Below, one piece after another: positions 1 through 11,822 of a DNA stretch of 64,000 nt (its first letter is position 1; each line of letters starts with the position of its first letter). Origin of the DNA: VFKU01 sp964620045 (GTDB lineage Bacteria; Hydrogenedentota; Hydrogenedentia; Hydrogenedentales; GCA-2746185); contig CAZUJL010000001.1 of NCBI GenBank assembly GCA_964620045.1, forward strand, positions 372,001 to 436,000, written 5' to 3'. The notes below the pieces were generated by a model that ran no database searches, had not been told where the DNA came from, and was given only the letters and a program-made list of their open reading frames with translations. The translations under genes were made by a program, and so were the position numbers.

Positions 1-424
1 GGAGCAGCGGGAACATCGCGGCGCACGCCACGGCGAAGATCGTCATCGCTTCGGCGAACCGGTTGATCGCGTTGCGCCAGTCCTGCCGCAGCAGCAGCAG
101 GATCGCGGAGATCAGCGTGCCGGCGTGGCCGATACCGATCCACCAAACAAGGTTGATGATCGCGTAGCCCCAGCCGATCGGCTGGTTGATACCCCAGATA
201 CCCGTGCCCGCCACGAACAAGTACGTGATCGACAGGCCCAGGATCGACGTGAAGAACATGCCGATCGCCACGGAGATCCACCAGCCGGGCGGCTGGGGTC
301 TCTCCAGAATAACTGCGCCGACCGCGTCCGAGATGCTCTCGTACGTGTGCGGCTGCAGAACCAGCGGCTCGACCGGTTTCAGTTCCGGCCGATTTTCGTT
401 CTTGATTTTGGGTGCAGTCGCCAT
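1..424 (-). CDS. actC: Alternative complex III subunit C (NrfD/PsrC-like membrane protein), 3' part outside window
   Basis: Integral membrane quinol-site subunit of alternative complex III, which passes electrons from quinol to the Fe-S and heme subunits. Reading back from the ATG at 424, the 141 visible residues begin MATAPKIKNENRPELKPVEP, then show a Pro-Gly-Trp-Trp entry into a first hydrophobic helix and a second helix containing a Gly-His-Ala-Gly motif typical of NrfD-like proteins. The start lies only 3 bases after the actB stop, so the two are translated as one operon. The family is usually around 450 residues, so about two thirds is missing here. Identity rests on the NrfD-like sequence plus position right after actB. 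Confidence 0.85.
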   Translation of the reverse strand, partial: MATAPKIKNENRPELKPVEPLVLQPHTYESISDAVGAVILERPQPPGWWISVAIGMFFTSILGLSITYLFVAGTGIWGINQPIGWGYAIINLVWWIGIGHAGTLISAILLLLRQDWRNAINRFAEAMTIFAVACAAMFPLL

Positions 425-427
425 GAC

Positions 428-3594
<3,167 letters not shown>

Positions 3595-3598
<4 letters not shown>

Positions 3599-4257
3599 CG
3601 GTGACACACCGAGCAGTTCAAGAGCTGCTCCTTGCGAATGTTGTATTCCTCAACGAGCGCCCGCCCCATTTCCATCTGCTCTTCATGCGGCGGATGCTCG
3701 TACTTCGTATTGAAAATTTCCGACTTGGGCCGCAGGAACTTTTCCGGTTCCTTGTGGCACTGCAGGCACCAGCCCATGTGCAGGCTTTCGGCCTTGTAGG
3801 TCAGGCGCATGTCTTCAACCGGGCCGTGGCATTCCGAGCAGCCCACGCCGTGGTTCACGTGGATGCTGTGGTTGAAATAGACGAAGTCCGGAAGGTCGTT
3901 CACGCGCGCCCACTGCATTGGCATGTTCTTGTCCCAGCTTTCGTGGACTTTGTCGAACATGTGCTGGTCAGTAAGAATCTGCGAGTGGCACGTCATGCAG
4001 GTTTCGGTGGCCGGGATGCCGGCGAAGGAGCTGGTTTCCACCGTGGTGTGGCAGTAACGGCAGTCGAGGCCGTTGGCCTGCACGTGCCGCTGGTGGCTGA
4101 ACGGGATCGGCTGCTGCCGAAACATGTTCTTCTGGGTGACGGTCGGGCCCCAGTACACGGCCCACGACACGCCAACCACCAGCACGGCGCCTACGCCGAT
4201 GCCGATGCCCGTCCACTTTACGAGCCAATTTGCCCCAGGAGGGAATACCTGCGCCAT
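3595..4257 (-). CDS. actA: Alternative complex III subunit A, pentaheme cytochrome c
   Basis: Membrane-anchored multiheme cytochrome of alternative complex III, 220 residues. One N-terminal hydrophobic segment (after MAQVFPPGANW) anchors the protein, and the rest faces the periplasm. Five CXXCH heme sites are visible: CRYCH, CMTCH, CSECH, CLQCH and CSVCH, the last one at the very C-terminus, matching the five c-type hemes expected of ActA. The start at 4257 is supported by an AGGA about nine bases upstream; a longer reading frame to 4296 has no such site. It is the first gene of the act operon in this window and overlaps actB by four bases. Confidence 0.93.
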
Positions 4258-4404
4258 TCGGTGTGTCCTTTCAGTGGCTCTAACCCGCTCCCGCATCGTG
4301 CCGGGAGGTGTTGATCTTCGTTAGTTCAGGCGCCGCCCTGGCCCGAATTCTGCACCCGTGGTTACGGGAGACCGGATTCCGGGGAAGCTGCGCGCCTTGC
4401 AAAA

Positions 4405-4445
4405 CCGCCTTGGAGGGCCCCCTCCAGCGGAACGGCGGTCTTTTT
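4405..4445 (+). terminator. Terminator-like nested stem-loop
   Basis: An outer CCGCC/GGCGG stem (4405-4409 with 4434-4438) encloses an inner GGAGGG/CCCTCC stem (4412-4417 with 4420-4425). It is followed on the plus strand by T-C-TTTTT at 4439-4445. On the minus strand the run after the stem is TTTTG. No gene precedes it on the plus strand inside this gap, so it may instead be a structured leader upstream of actA. Structure is seen; function is a guess. Confidence 0.35.
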
Positions 4446-4845
4446 ACCGACCGCCGGCTACCGGCCTCGAACGGGCCGTCCCCTTCGTGTAGCCGTCGCC
4501 CGCCGGGGGATTACCCGCCCCGGGGACTCCTTAATTTGCTTCGGATGCCTTCCAAAGCAAACGTGAAGGGGTTAATGTGTTAACTAACGCAGGCTGGGTT
4601 TTGTGGGCAAATTCATCGAATTTTCCCACCCCAGTGTGACTTGGGGAAGAGCATACCGAATCCCCGCAAGCCATTTCCACTAAATAATTCAGGGGGATTT
4701 GGCCGCCCGAATACCCGAAAATTGGGCTGTTTTCGGCCCCCTGTCCCTGCCCAACCCGGGCGGGTTGGCGCAGCCCCGGCCGAAATGGGGCCCCAGACGG
4801 GCCAGACCTGCCGCCGACCCGCGGCGCAGGAGAAGACCGGACATT

Positions 4846-4873
4846 TTGAATTGGTGTACATATATTATACTAT
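4846..4873 (+). promoter_or_regulatory. AT-rich promoter-like segment
   Basis: TTGAAT at 4846-4851 and TACTAT at 4868-4873 are 16 bases apart and lie in a run of A/T extending to 4890, unlike the GC-rich surroundings. The minus strand of the same run also holds a TATAAT. It could drive the tRNA at 5004 with a leader of about 125 bases, or act divergently towards actA. There is no experimental support. Confidence 0.3.
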
Positions 4874-4955
4874 TTATTTAATATAAATGACTGCTGCGCC
4901 TGTTTGTCCGAGGGCGTTGCTGCCCCTCCGAGCACGCGCGCCGATTCGGTCTGAG

Positions 4956-4986
4956 TTGGACGCTCCAGCCCGCCGTATGCTACGAT
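4956..4986 (+). promoter_or_regulatory. Possible tRNA promoter
   Basis: TTGGAC at 4956-4961 and TACGAT at 4981-4986 are 19 bases apart, slightly wider than the usual spacing. Transcription would start near 4993, about ten bases before the mature 5' end of the tRNA, which is typical for tRNA genes. Confidence 0.35.
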
Positions 4987-5003
4987 TCGCGCGCTTTTTC
5001 CGG

Positions 5004-5080
<77 letters not shown>

Positions 5081-5115
5081 TTCTTCAATCCCCTCCCGAC
5101 GGGAGACCCGAACGC

Positions 5116-6516
5116 ATGTCTGAGTCGGGCGATCCACTCCGGCGCGCCGCACTGGCGCAGCTCACAACCCTTTGGCCCGCGGGCCTATCCGCGCCGCTGC
5201 TGTTGTCTGTTTCCGGCGGGCCCGATTCGATCGCGCTCACGCACGTGCTGGCGGCTGAACGTATCCCCTTCGAGATCGCGCATATCGATCATCAGACGCG
5301 CGGCGAGGGCAGCGCGGAGGACGCGCGCTTTGTTGAGGCGCTCGCGAAATCACTCGACGTTCCGTTTCATCTGCATTCGGAAGACATCGAAGCGGGTGCG
5401 GAAAAATCTCCGATGTCCTTCGAAGAATTCGCGCGCGAACGGCGCTATGCGTTTTTAGTCGCGACCGTGCGAGCGCGCGGTTGTGTTGCCATCGCGACGG
5501 GACACCACGCGGACGATCAGGCGGAGACCGTGCTGATGCGCGTGCTGCGCGGCACGGGTCCGCGCGGCATCGCGGGCACGCCCCCCGTGGCCGAGCGCGA
5601 TGGCGTGCGCATCGTGCGGCCCTTTCTGCATGTGCGCCGCGGCGAAATCCTGGCGTGGCTGAGCGAGCGCGGACTGCGCTACTGCCACGACGAGACCAAT
5701 CTCGACACCGACTTCGTGCGGAACCGCATCCGCCATGAACTGCTCCCCCAACTTCGCCGCGAATACAACCCGCGCGTGGTGGAAGCGCTCGATCGACTCG
5801 CCGACCTCGCGCGCGCCGAGGACGAGTTGCTGCAGGCGATGGCGGACGACTTCCTGAAAAAATGCCGCCGTGCGGACGGCACCTTGGTGCGCGCCACCTT
5901 TGCCGAAGGACACCGCGCGATCCAGCGGCGCGCGATCCTCGACATCTCCCACCGCCAAGGCGCGCGCATCGTGGGCGATCACGTCGAGCGCGCAATCCAG
6001 TTCATTCTTCACGCCGGCGCGAACAAGCGCTTCGATCTCGGCGGCGGCACACAACTGGTCGTGCGCGGCGATGCCATCGCGATCGAAACTGCAAAACAAG
6101 AAGACCCTTGCGATCCTCCCGGCACGGAGGTCCCGCTCGCGATCCCGGGCGACACGATCGCCTTCGGCACGCGCATCCGAGTGACACTGCTGGCCAGCCC
6201 CATCGGCATGCCGCTACGCGACTACTGCAATCCGAAGCGGCAGGTGGTCGATGTGCGCGCGCTGGAAAAAGGCGCCGTCGTGCGGCATCGTTGCCCCGGC
6301 GATCGCATCGCGCCGCTTGGGCTGAACGGCTCGCGCAAGCTGAAGGATTACTTCGGCGATCTCGGCCTGCCGCCGCACGAACGTGATCGCGTGTTGCTCA
6401 TTGTGTCGGGGGATGAAATCATCTGGATCGCGGGGCACGCCGTCGCGCAGCACGCGGCAATCAAATCCGACACGACCCAGGTGGCCCAGATTGAGGTGCT
6501 CGATGCGTCTGAGTGA
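5116..6516 (+). CDS. tilS: tRNA(Ile)-lysidine synthetase
   Basis: ATP-dependent enzyme that converts C34 of tRNA-Ile2 (CAU) to lysidine so that it reads AUA as isoleucine; cytoplasmic. The 466-residue protein has the PP-loop SGGPDS at residues 33-38, the AHIDHQTRG and GHHADDQAET motifs of the catalytic N-domain, a middle TilS substrate-binding domain, and the C-terminal domain with CPGDRIAPLGLNGSRKLKDY near the end. Length is normal for the family. The gene starts 35 bases after a CAU tRNA and overlaps hpt by 14 bases; tilS-hpt is a common arrangement. Confidence 0.95.
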   Translation: MSESGDPLRRAALAQLTTLWPAGLSAPLLLSVSGGPDSIALTHVLAAERIPFEIAHIDHQTRGEGSAEDARFVEALAKSLDVPFHLHSEDIEAGAEKSPMSFEEFARERRYAFLVATVRARGCVAIATGHHADDQAETVLMRVLRGTGPRGIAGTPPVAERDGVRIVRPFLHVRRGEILAWLSERGLRYCHDETNLDTDFVRNRIRHELLPQLRREYNPRVVEALDRLADLARAEDELLQAMADDFLKKCRRADGTLVRATFAEGHRAIQRRAILDISHRQGARIVGDHVERAIQFILHAGANKRFDLGGGTQLVVRGDAIAIETAKQEDPCDPPGTEVPLAIPGDTIAFGTRIRVTLLASPIGMPLRDYCNPKRQVVDVRALEKGAVVRHRCPGDRIAPLGLNGSRKLKDYFGDLGLPPHERDRVLLIVSGDEIIWIAGHAVAQHAAIKSDTTQVAQIEVLDASE

Positions 6517-7018
6517 GAAGCCGCTCTATACCGCCGCGCAGATCCGGGCGAAGGTCGCTGAACTCGCCGCCGTCATTTCTAAAGACACCGCCGGAAAGCA
6601 CGTGGTCGCGCTCATCGTGCTCAAAGGCGCGGTTCATTTCGGGTCGGACCTGGTGCGCGCGCTCGGTGTTCCAATCGCGATCGATTTTGTGCAAGCGAAG
6701 AGTTATGCCGGAACGTCCAGCAGCGGGAACGTCGAAATTCTCGCGCGGCCGACCCAGGATTTGCGCGGCCAACATGTGCTCATCATCGAAGACATCCTCG
6801 ATACCGGCGTTACCGCGCGCGCGCTGATCGACTTCGCCACCCAAGCGGGCGCTACCCACGTGTCATTTTGCACGCTCTTCGACAAACCCGCGCGACGAAA
6901 GATACCCGTGAAAGCGACTTATGCGGGCTTCACCATCGATGACCTCTTCATTGTCGGATACGGCCTCGACTACGAGGAGCAGTTCCGCGAGCTACCGGAC
7001 GTCTATACCCTGTCCTAA
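6503..7018 (+). CDS. hpt: Hypoxanthine(-guanine) phosphoribosyltransferase
   Basis: Purine salvage enzyme that joins hypoxanthine or guanine to PRPP. The 171-residue protein starts MRLSEKPLYT and shows the PRPP-binding loop EDILDTGVTA at residues 96-105, preceded by KGAVHFGSDL, and the C-terminal VGYGLDYEEQFRELP that is diagnostic for bacterial HPRT. I chose the ATG at 6503, which lies inside the end of tilS (14-base overlap), because the family N-terminus aligns there; an upstream start at 6383 would run deep into tilS. Translation is probably coupled to tilS. Confidence 0.94.
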   Translation: MRLSEKPLYTAAQIRAKVAELAAVISKDTAGKHVVALIVLKGAVHFGSDLVRALGVPIAIDFVQAKSYAGTSSSGNVEILARPTQDLRGQHVLIIEDILDTGVTARALIDFATQAGATHVSFCTLFDKPARRKIPVKATYAGFTIDDLFIVGYGLDYEEQFRELPDVYTLS

Positions 7019-7231
7019 AGCAGGTCCCGCTCAAACTCCCTATTACTTCACACGCTTGTTGCAGTCCGCGAAACCGGGTTGCCATACAAGGGTGAAGTGG
7101 CGTTGGAGCGGTGGCGAAACAAGGGCAAGTACCGTTTTTATTGGCTTTATTGAATAAATCCAGCCTCCGGAATCCAAAACCCGCTCCCGGGGATTCATTA
7201 GGAGTCGAACAATCCCAACGGGGGACCCAAC

Positions 7232-8158
7232 GTGCCGTTATCCGATCCGCCATCGAGTGAAGACGAATCCAATCCGCGCGTTCCGCTCTGGCGCTGGCCG
7301 GTGGCGGGGCTGCTGATGCTGGTCGGAATTGGGCTCGTACTTTTTCCGACCCCGATCGCGAAGTACACGGGTTACGACGCGCTCAACGCGCACGCCATGG
7401 AGCTGGTGGACAAAACGCTCGAACGCGACCAGGCCACCTTCCTCGTGATCACGGCGATCAAGGCGACGCTAGCCGTAATCGAGGGCAGCGAAGTCGGCGT
7501 GGGCTTTGAACTTGAAGTCGGCGACGTTGTGCAACCGGCGTACGACTACGTCGATTTCTTCTGGGAGATGTTCTTGTATGCCTTCCTGATTCTGGGAAGC
7601 TACAAGCTGCTCATGGAGACCGGCATGCTCGTGCTGGGGCTTGGGTTGATGGGCCTCGGCCTGGTGCTTCTGTCCGCGTCACTGATCTCCCCCATTCAAG
7701 TTTCCGCGCTGCGGCGCTGGGGCCGGCGGACTCTGCTGGGCGGCGCGCTCTTTGCCTATGCTGTGCCGATGGCGCTGATCGCGACGCACGCGCTCAGCGA
7801 GCGATATACCACGAAGATCAAGGAGCATCACCTGCAGTCGATCAAGTCGCTCGACCTGCAGCTCGACAGGCTGGCCGATGAATTTATCGCACTAAAGGGT
7901 CAGATCAACCTGCTGCAACCGGGCACGAGCCTCGAAAATCTGAAAACCGGGATGTACAACATCGCACAGTCGATGGGCCGCACTTTCCAGCAAAGCCTCA
8001 CGGCCTTCTTGTACTACATGCTCGTCATCGCGTTCGAGGTGGTGCTCTTCCCGTTCCTCAGCGCATGGATGCTGTACAAGTTCGGCCAGTTCGCGCTGGG
8101 GCGCGCGATTCCGGTGACAACAGTGGCCTCGGAAAAGACAGTTGCCGCGTCAGCGTGA
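7232..8158 (+). CDS. Multi-pass membrane protein of unknown function
   Basis: A 308-residue protein I do not recognise. A short polar N-terminus leads into a hydrophobic helix (residues about 22-40), a long periplasmic or cytoplasmic section rich in acidic residues, two or three further helices around residues 110-160 and 170-190, a heptad-like stretch (about 190-240, with QSIKSLDLQLDRLADEF), and a last helix near 260-285. The GTG start at 7232 has GGGGGA seven bases before it. It stands alone after hpt, and its end overlaps the end of the convergent glycosyltransferase by nine bases. Function cannot be inferred from the neighbours. Confidence 0.75.
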   Translation: MPLSDPPSSEDESNPRVPLWRWPVAGLLMLVGIGLVLFPTPIAKYTGYDALNAHAMELVDKTLERDQATFLVITAIKATLAVIEGSEVGVGFELEVGDVVQPAYDYVDFFWEMFLYAFLILGSYKLLMETGMLVLGLGLMGLGLVLLSASLISPIQVSALRRWGRRTLLGGALFAYAVPMALIATHALSERYTTKIKEHHLQSIKSLDLQLDRLADEFIALKGQINLLQPGTSLENLKTGMYNIAQSMGRTFQQSLTAFLYYMLVIAFEVVLFPFLSAWMLYKFGQFALGRAIPVTTVASEKTVAASA

Positions 8159-8929
8159 CGAAGAATCTTTCGCGCGTTCGTACCAGTAGTCGTGAACCCA
8201 CGCGTCGAACTTCTTGCGCGCGAAAAGCATTTGAAACGGCGCCTTGGCGAACGCGACGGGATAGTGCCACTCGCCGTGGGAATCCCACTTGCGCGTGGAC
8301 ACGATGGTCTTCGCGCCGCGCGGGCGCTTCAGGCGCTGGCCGCGCTTTCGCCCGAGGAGTTTGAGGTCCCACAAGAACTGCACATCCTCGGCGTATTTCC
8401 GATCTTCGTTGTAACCACCGACCGCCTTCCAGTCCTCGCGGCGCGTGAACACGACGCCGGTGTCCATGCCCATCGTCCATACGAGCGGCATCAAAATCAC
8501 GTAGGCCATCGCAATGCCCGGACTCAGCCGCTCGAGGCGCGAGCCGGTGGCGCCGGCGACACATCGGCCCGTGTCCATCGTACGCCGGACCACGTTAAAG
8601 GTCTCGGGATCGATCTGGCCGTCGGCATCGGTGAAGCACACAATCTCACCGACCGCGATGGCCGCGCCGCCGTTGCGCGCGGCGGCGATGGCGCGCTTTT
8701 CGACCGACGCAACGCGGCAGCCGAGAGCGCGGGCAATCTCGGCGGTGCGATCCGTCGAGGAGTTGTCGGCGACGATCACCTCAATGCGATCCGCGCCGCC
8801 GATATAGCGTTCGCGGGCCGTTTGCACGGTCGCGAGCAGACGCGGCAATAGCGCTTCTTCGTTGTATGCGGGGATGACGAGCGAGATGTCGATAGGCGCG
8901 GTGCCGACTGCCTTGTCCACTCGCGTCAC
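8150..8929 (-). CDS. Family 2 glycosyltransferase
   Basis: Cytoplasmic nucleotide-sugar transferase of the GT-A fold, 259 residues. The N-terminus has ISLVIPAYNEEALLPRLL, then VIVADNSSTDRTAEIA for the nucleotide, and CFTDADGQIDPETF containing the metal-binding acidic motif. Further on, YAEDVQFLWDLKLLGR fits the acceptor/ED motif. There are no strong membrane helices except a short hydrophobic patch at about residues 142-156 (MAYVILMPLVW). Substrate unknown. It is not in an obvious polysaccharide cluster; the 3' end overlaps the convergent membrane gene by nine bases. Confidence 0.88.
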   Translation of the reverse strand: MTRVDKAVGTAPIDISLVIPAYNEEALLPRLLATVQTARERYIGGADRIEVIVADNSSTDRTAEIARALGCRVASVEKRAIAAARNGGAAIAVGEIVCFTDADGQIDPETFNVVRRTMDTGRCVAGATGSRLERLSPGIAMAYVILMPLVWTMGMDTGVVFTRREDWKAVGGYNEDRKYAEDVQFLWDLKLLGRKRGQRLKRPRGAKTIVSTRKWDSHGEWHYPVAFAKAPFQMLFARKKFDAWVHDYWYERAKDSSSR

Positions 8930-8940
8930 CCCTTTTTCAG

Positions 8941-8967
8941 ACAGGATTTACACGATTAACAGGATTT
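8941..8967. repeat. Short direct repeat with ACAGGATTT units
   Basis: Two ACAGGATTT copies (8941-8949 and 8959-8967) lie in the 43-base gap between two minus-strand genes. Chains of ACAGGATT/AACAGGATT units are familiar intergenic filler in many soil and freshwater bacterial genomes; that link is from general knowledge and was not searched. Confidence 0.4.
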
Positions 8968-8972
8968 CTGTC

Positions 8973-9380
8973 TCAGGCAATCCTGTAAAAGATTCCGTCG
9001 ACCTGAGAATAACGCAGTTCGGTGCTCGTGCGTTGACCGCGTAGCGTCAACTCGGGAACACCCGCGTGCAGTTGCGACGCGCGTATGTTCAACACGCGAG
9101 CCTCGGGAAACTGAATCGTGAGTGCGAAGGTGGCTGGATAGTCTGCCGACGACACCTTCACGCCTAGCGCGTTGATCGCCAGCGGCTCAGCATATCCTGC
9201 GGCCTCCGCTGCACATGCGATTAGCTTCGAGAGTTCCGTGCGCGTGTACGGCCCTGCGGGCAACTCCAGGTGCGCGTGGCGCACCGGCTCGGCGGCCGCG
9301 GCGCGCGCAACTGCCGGCCACGAAAACAGCGAGAGTCCGCCGGCCGTGGCCGCTGCGAACTCTCGCCGGGTCAATTGCAC
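8973..9380 (-). CDS. Tat-signal protein of unknown function
   Basis: A 135-residue exported protein. The N-terminus MQLTRREFAAATAGGLSLFS is a classic twin-arginine signal (RREF), with a likely cleavage after AVARA. The mature part of about 105 residues is beta-rich in appearance, with no Cys and no domain I know. The start is a GTG at 9380, directly in front of the RR motif, and the gene follows the Gfo/Idh/MocA gene by eight bases on the same strand. It probably works with that oxidoreductase or is a small exported partner of it. Confidence 0.75.
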   Translation of the reverse strand: MQLTRREFAAATAGGLSLFSWPAVARAAAAEPVRHAHLELPAGPYTRTELSKLIACAAEAAGYAEPLAINALGVKVSSADYPATFALTIQFPEARVLNIRASQLHAGVPELTLRGQRTSTELRYSQVDGIFYRIA

Positions 9381-9388
9381 GATATGCC

Positions 9389-10786
9389 TCAGGCCGTCGG
9401 GATGTACGGCGCTTTGAGCGCGTAGCCGTTCTGATACGGGCGGTACGCGAAGTCGTTTGCGCGCTTCGCGGCGGCCGTGTCTTCGCCGGTGAACTTGTTG
9501 GTCTCATTGTCCCACTTCAACCGCCCGCCTCCCACGTAAGACGCCGTGCCCATGTGGCAGACCTTGGCGGTATTGAACGCGGATTCCACGAAACAAATCG
9601 GGTCCTTGCGGGACTGCAAGCACTCGATCCAGTTGCGCCAGTGCGCGACGTTCATGTCGCCTTCCTTCACGTCGGCGACTTTCTTCGGCGCGCAGAGATC
9701 CTTGATCGGGGTGACTTCATAACCCATGCGATCGATGTACAACGTGCCGAGCGTGCCGTGGAACCGGATGCCGTAACGGTTCGGCGTCACGATGCCGTTC
9801 CACACGCGGTTCGAGAAGCTGAGCACGTAGTTGTCGAAGCGGTACAAGACTTCGCAGGTGTCCGGCGTGGTGCGGTTGTCGGTGAGCACGTACTTCTCAC
9901 CAAAGCCCATCACTTCGCGCGGTGGGTTGTCCTCGCCCATCGCCCAGAGCACGATGTCGATCAGGTGCGCGCCCCAGTCGGTCATTTTGCCGCCCGAATA
10001 ATCCAGGAACCAGCGGAAGTGATATTCGACGCGCGTCGGATCGTAGGCGGTGCGTTTCGTCCAGCCCTGGTAGCGCAGCCAGTCGAAGCCGGGCGGCGGA
10101 TCCATCGGCGGCGGCACGCCCATGCCCTCGGGCCGTTCGGAATCGTGAATCCAGGTTTCCACGCGCGCGACCTTGCCGATGTATCCGTCGCGGATCATCT
10201 GCACGGCTTCCTGGAAATGCGCGCCGCTGCGCTGGAAGTTGCCGCACTGAAACACGCGCTTGTTCTTGCGCACGGCGTCGATGATCGGCTGGCCTTCGAG
10301 GATGCTCGTCGTCAACGGCTTTTCGCACCACACATCCTTGCCCGCTTCGCAGGCCATGATGCCGGGGATCGTGTGCCAGTGGTCCGGCGTCACGATGACA
10401 ACCGCGTCGACGTCCTTGTTCTCGATAATGTCCTCGAGCCGCTCGTGAATCGTCGGCCGCGCGTATTTGTTTTCCACCATGTCGGCCGCCTGACCGCGGT
10501 TTTTCTCGATCAGGTCGCACACGGCGATCGGCTGCAACTCGTCCTGCATGAGCGCAAACTGGAGGTCGCGCTTGCCCATCTGGCCCACGCCGATGTGGCC
10601 CGTGCGAATCTTCGCGTTCGCGCCCAGAATCGTGGACGGCAGAATGTTTTTGGCGATGCTGTTCTGCGCCGAGGCGGCGCCCGCCGTAACGGCCGCGGCC
10701 GCCAGCGTGGTGGCGCGAATGAAATCGCGGCGGGAAACGTCACTGGCGGACGTGGGTTGTTCGGGTTTTTGCTTCTCGGTGCTCAT
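9389..10786 (-). CDS. Tat-exported Gfo/Idh/MocA family oxidoreductase
   Basis: NAD(P)-dependent sugar or inositol-type dehydrogenase family, here 465 residues with a twin-arginine signal (VSRRDFIRATTLAAAAV). The Rossmann N-domain shows IRTGHIGVGQMGKRDL, the family EKP motif occurs in WCEKPLTTSI, and the C-domain has GGKMTDWGAHLIDIVLW, the catalytic-site region. I set the start at 10786, not an upstream codon at 10846, because GGAGG lies six bases before this ATG and the signal peptide then sits at a normal distance. Periplasmic members of this family are abundant in Planctomycetes-like bacteria; the substrate is not predictable. Operon with the small Tat protein downstream. Confidence 0.9.
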   Translation of the reverse strand: MSTEKQKPEQPTSASDVSRRDFIRATTLAAAAVTAGAASAQNSIAKNILPSTILGANAKIRTGHIGVGQMGKRDLQFALMQDELQPIAVCDLIEKNRGQAADMVENKYARPTIHERLEDIIENKDVDAVVIVTPDHWHTIPGIMACEAGKDVWCEKPLTTSILEGQPIIDAVRKNKRVFQCGNFQRSGAHFQEAVQMIRDGYIGKVARVETWIHDSERPEGMGVPPPMDPPPGFDWLRYQGWTKRTAYDPTRVEYHFRWFLDYSGGKMTDWGAHLIDIVLWAMGEDNPPREVMGFGEKYVLTDNRTTPDTCEVLYRFDNYVLSFSNRVWNGIVTPNRYGIRFHGTLGTLYIDRMGYEVTPIKDLCAPKKVADVKEGDMNVAHWRNWIECLQSRKDPICFVESAFNTAKVCHMGTASYVGGGRLKWDNETNKFTGEDTAAAKRANDFAYRPYQNGYALKAPYIPTA

Positions 10787-10893
10787 GAAGACCTCCAATT
10801 CGACGTGATTACGCGACAACCCGCGTATGGTACCGCAGAAAGGCAACCAACGCGAATCGTTCCTGTTCTAAAACGATCGAGATTGCGCGAATC

Positions 10894-11640
10894 CTACGAC
10901 GCGCGGGCGCGCAGGCCGTCTTCAATCTCGCGCACGACGGCCTGGGCCTTGGCGCGCGGATCGGCGGCATCGCGGATGGGCCGGCCGACCACGAGATGGT
11001 CCGCGCCGTCGCGAATTGCGTCCGCGGGCGTGATCGCGCGCTTGTGGTCGCCGATGGCGTCACCGCCGGGACGGATGCCGGGGCACACGAGCGTGAATTT
11101 ATCGCCGCAGCGCGCGCGCAGCATCGCGGCCTCCTGGCCCGAGGCGATGAGGCCATCCGCGCCGTTCGCGAGCGCGGTCTCGGCGCGCCAGCCGACATAG
11201 TCCGGCACGGAGGCGAACTTGTAGCCGCCGCCGAGCAGACCCATGTCGCGCAGGTCACTCTCCCCCATACTCGTGAGCAGCGTGACCTGCAGCAGCTTCA
11301 GCGCGCTGTCGCCCTTGCCTGCCTTTGCCGCCGCGGCCGTCTTTGCGCCGCCGTGGATCGTGAGCAGGCGGACGGCGGGCTTCGACGCAATGAAGCGCAC
11401 CGCGCGCGTGATGGTTTCGGGAATATCGTCCATCTTCAGATCGAGGAAGATGCTGCGGCCGCGCGCGGCGAGTTCATCGACCAGCGGCCAACCCTCGGCC
11501 AGGAAGAGTTCATATCCGACTTTGTAAAACTGCACCGCGTCGCCGAGCGTATCCACGAGTCGCAGGGCACCCGCGCGCTCGCTAAAATCGAGCGCCACGA
11601 TTAGGCGGTCTTTGGGCGTGAGTGTATTTTGTGAAGTCAT
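10894..11640 (-). CDS. pyrF: Orotidine 5'-phosphate decarboxylase
   Basis: Last step of de novo UMP synthesis: decarboxylates OMP. The 248-residue protein has the diagnostic FLDLKMDDIPET (catalytic Lys-Asp tetrad region), LTIHGGAK, TLVCPGIRPGG and a C-terminal DHLVVGRPI phosphate-binding loop, all in the normal order of the TIM-barrel family. Length is normal. Transcribed alone on the minus strand, 107 bases upstream of the oxidoreductase gene. Confidence 0.95.
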   Translation of the reverse strand: MTSQNTLTPKDRLIVALDFSERAGALRLVDTLGDAVQFYKVGYELFLAEGWPLVDELAARGRSIFLDLKMDDIPETITRAVRFIASKPAVRLLTIHGGAKTAAAAKAGKGDSALKLLQVTLLTSMGESDLRDMGLLGGGYKFASVPDYVGWRAETALANGADGLIASGQEAAMLRARCGDKFTLVCPGIRPGGDAIGDHKRAITPADAIRDGADHLVVGRPIRDAADPRAKAQAVVREIEDGLRARAS

Positions 11641-11822
11641 TGGAAACGCACGCGCGCCGCGCGGCGGCCCATACTGTAAGTGTCTGCGGCGGCTGGATCA
11701 ATGTGCAGGCACGAAGACCTCGCAACCAGGGACTTTTCTGGAGCGTCTAAGCATGGGGACTTGGCGCGCATGCGGCCGCGCGGTATGGTAATCACGCAGG
11801 TGTGGCATCGGAATTACGTGCA

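Larger units (their letters stand above)
4258..5003. other. Intergenic stretch without a convincing gene
   Basis: About 750 bases between the divergent actA gene and the tRNA. Short open frames on both strands (for example 4308-4583, 4613-4861 and 4641-4886) have no ribosome binding site, no recognisable domain and a composition typical of GC-rich non-coding DNA. The stretch holds the stem-loop at 4405-4445, a 7-base hairpin at about 4756-4773, an AT-rich segment at 4846-4890 that stands out strongly from its surroundings, and a possible tRNA promoter near 4956-4986. Confidence 0.6.

Noticed and set aside
4613..4886. Two overlapping open frames on opposite strands before the tRNA
   Set aside because: Mirror images of each other in a Pro/Gly-rich stretch, no ribosome site, no domain.
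8979..8986. Inverted AATCCTGT as part of the ACAGGATTT repeat
   Set aside because: It lies within the end of the Tat-protein coding sequence and can be explained by its codons.
9215..11200. 661-codon plus-strand frame over the oxidoreductase and pyrF
   Set aside because: Spans two unrelated minus-strand genes and the gap between them; no homology-like motif.
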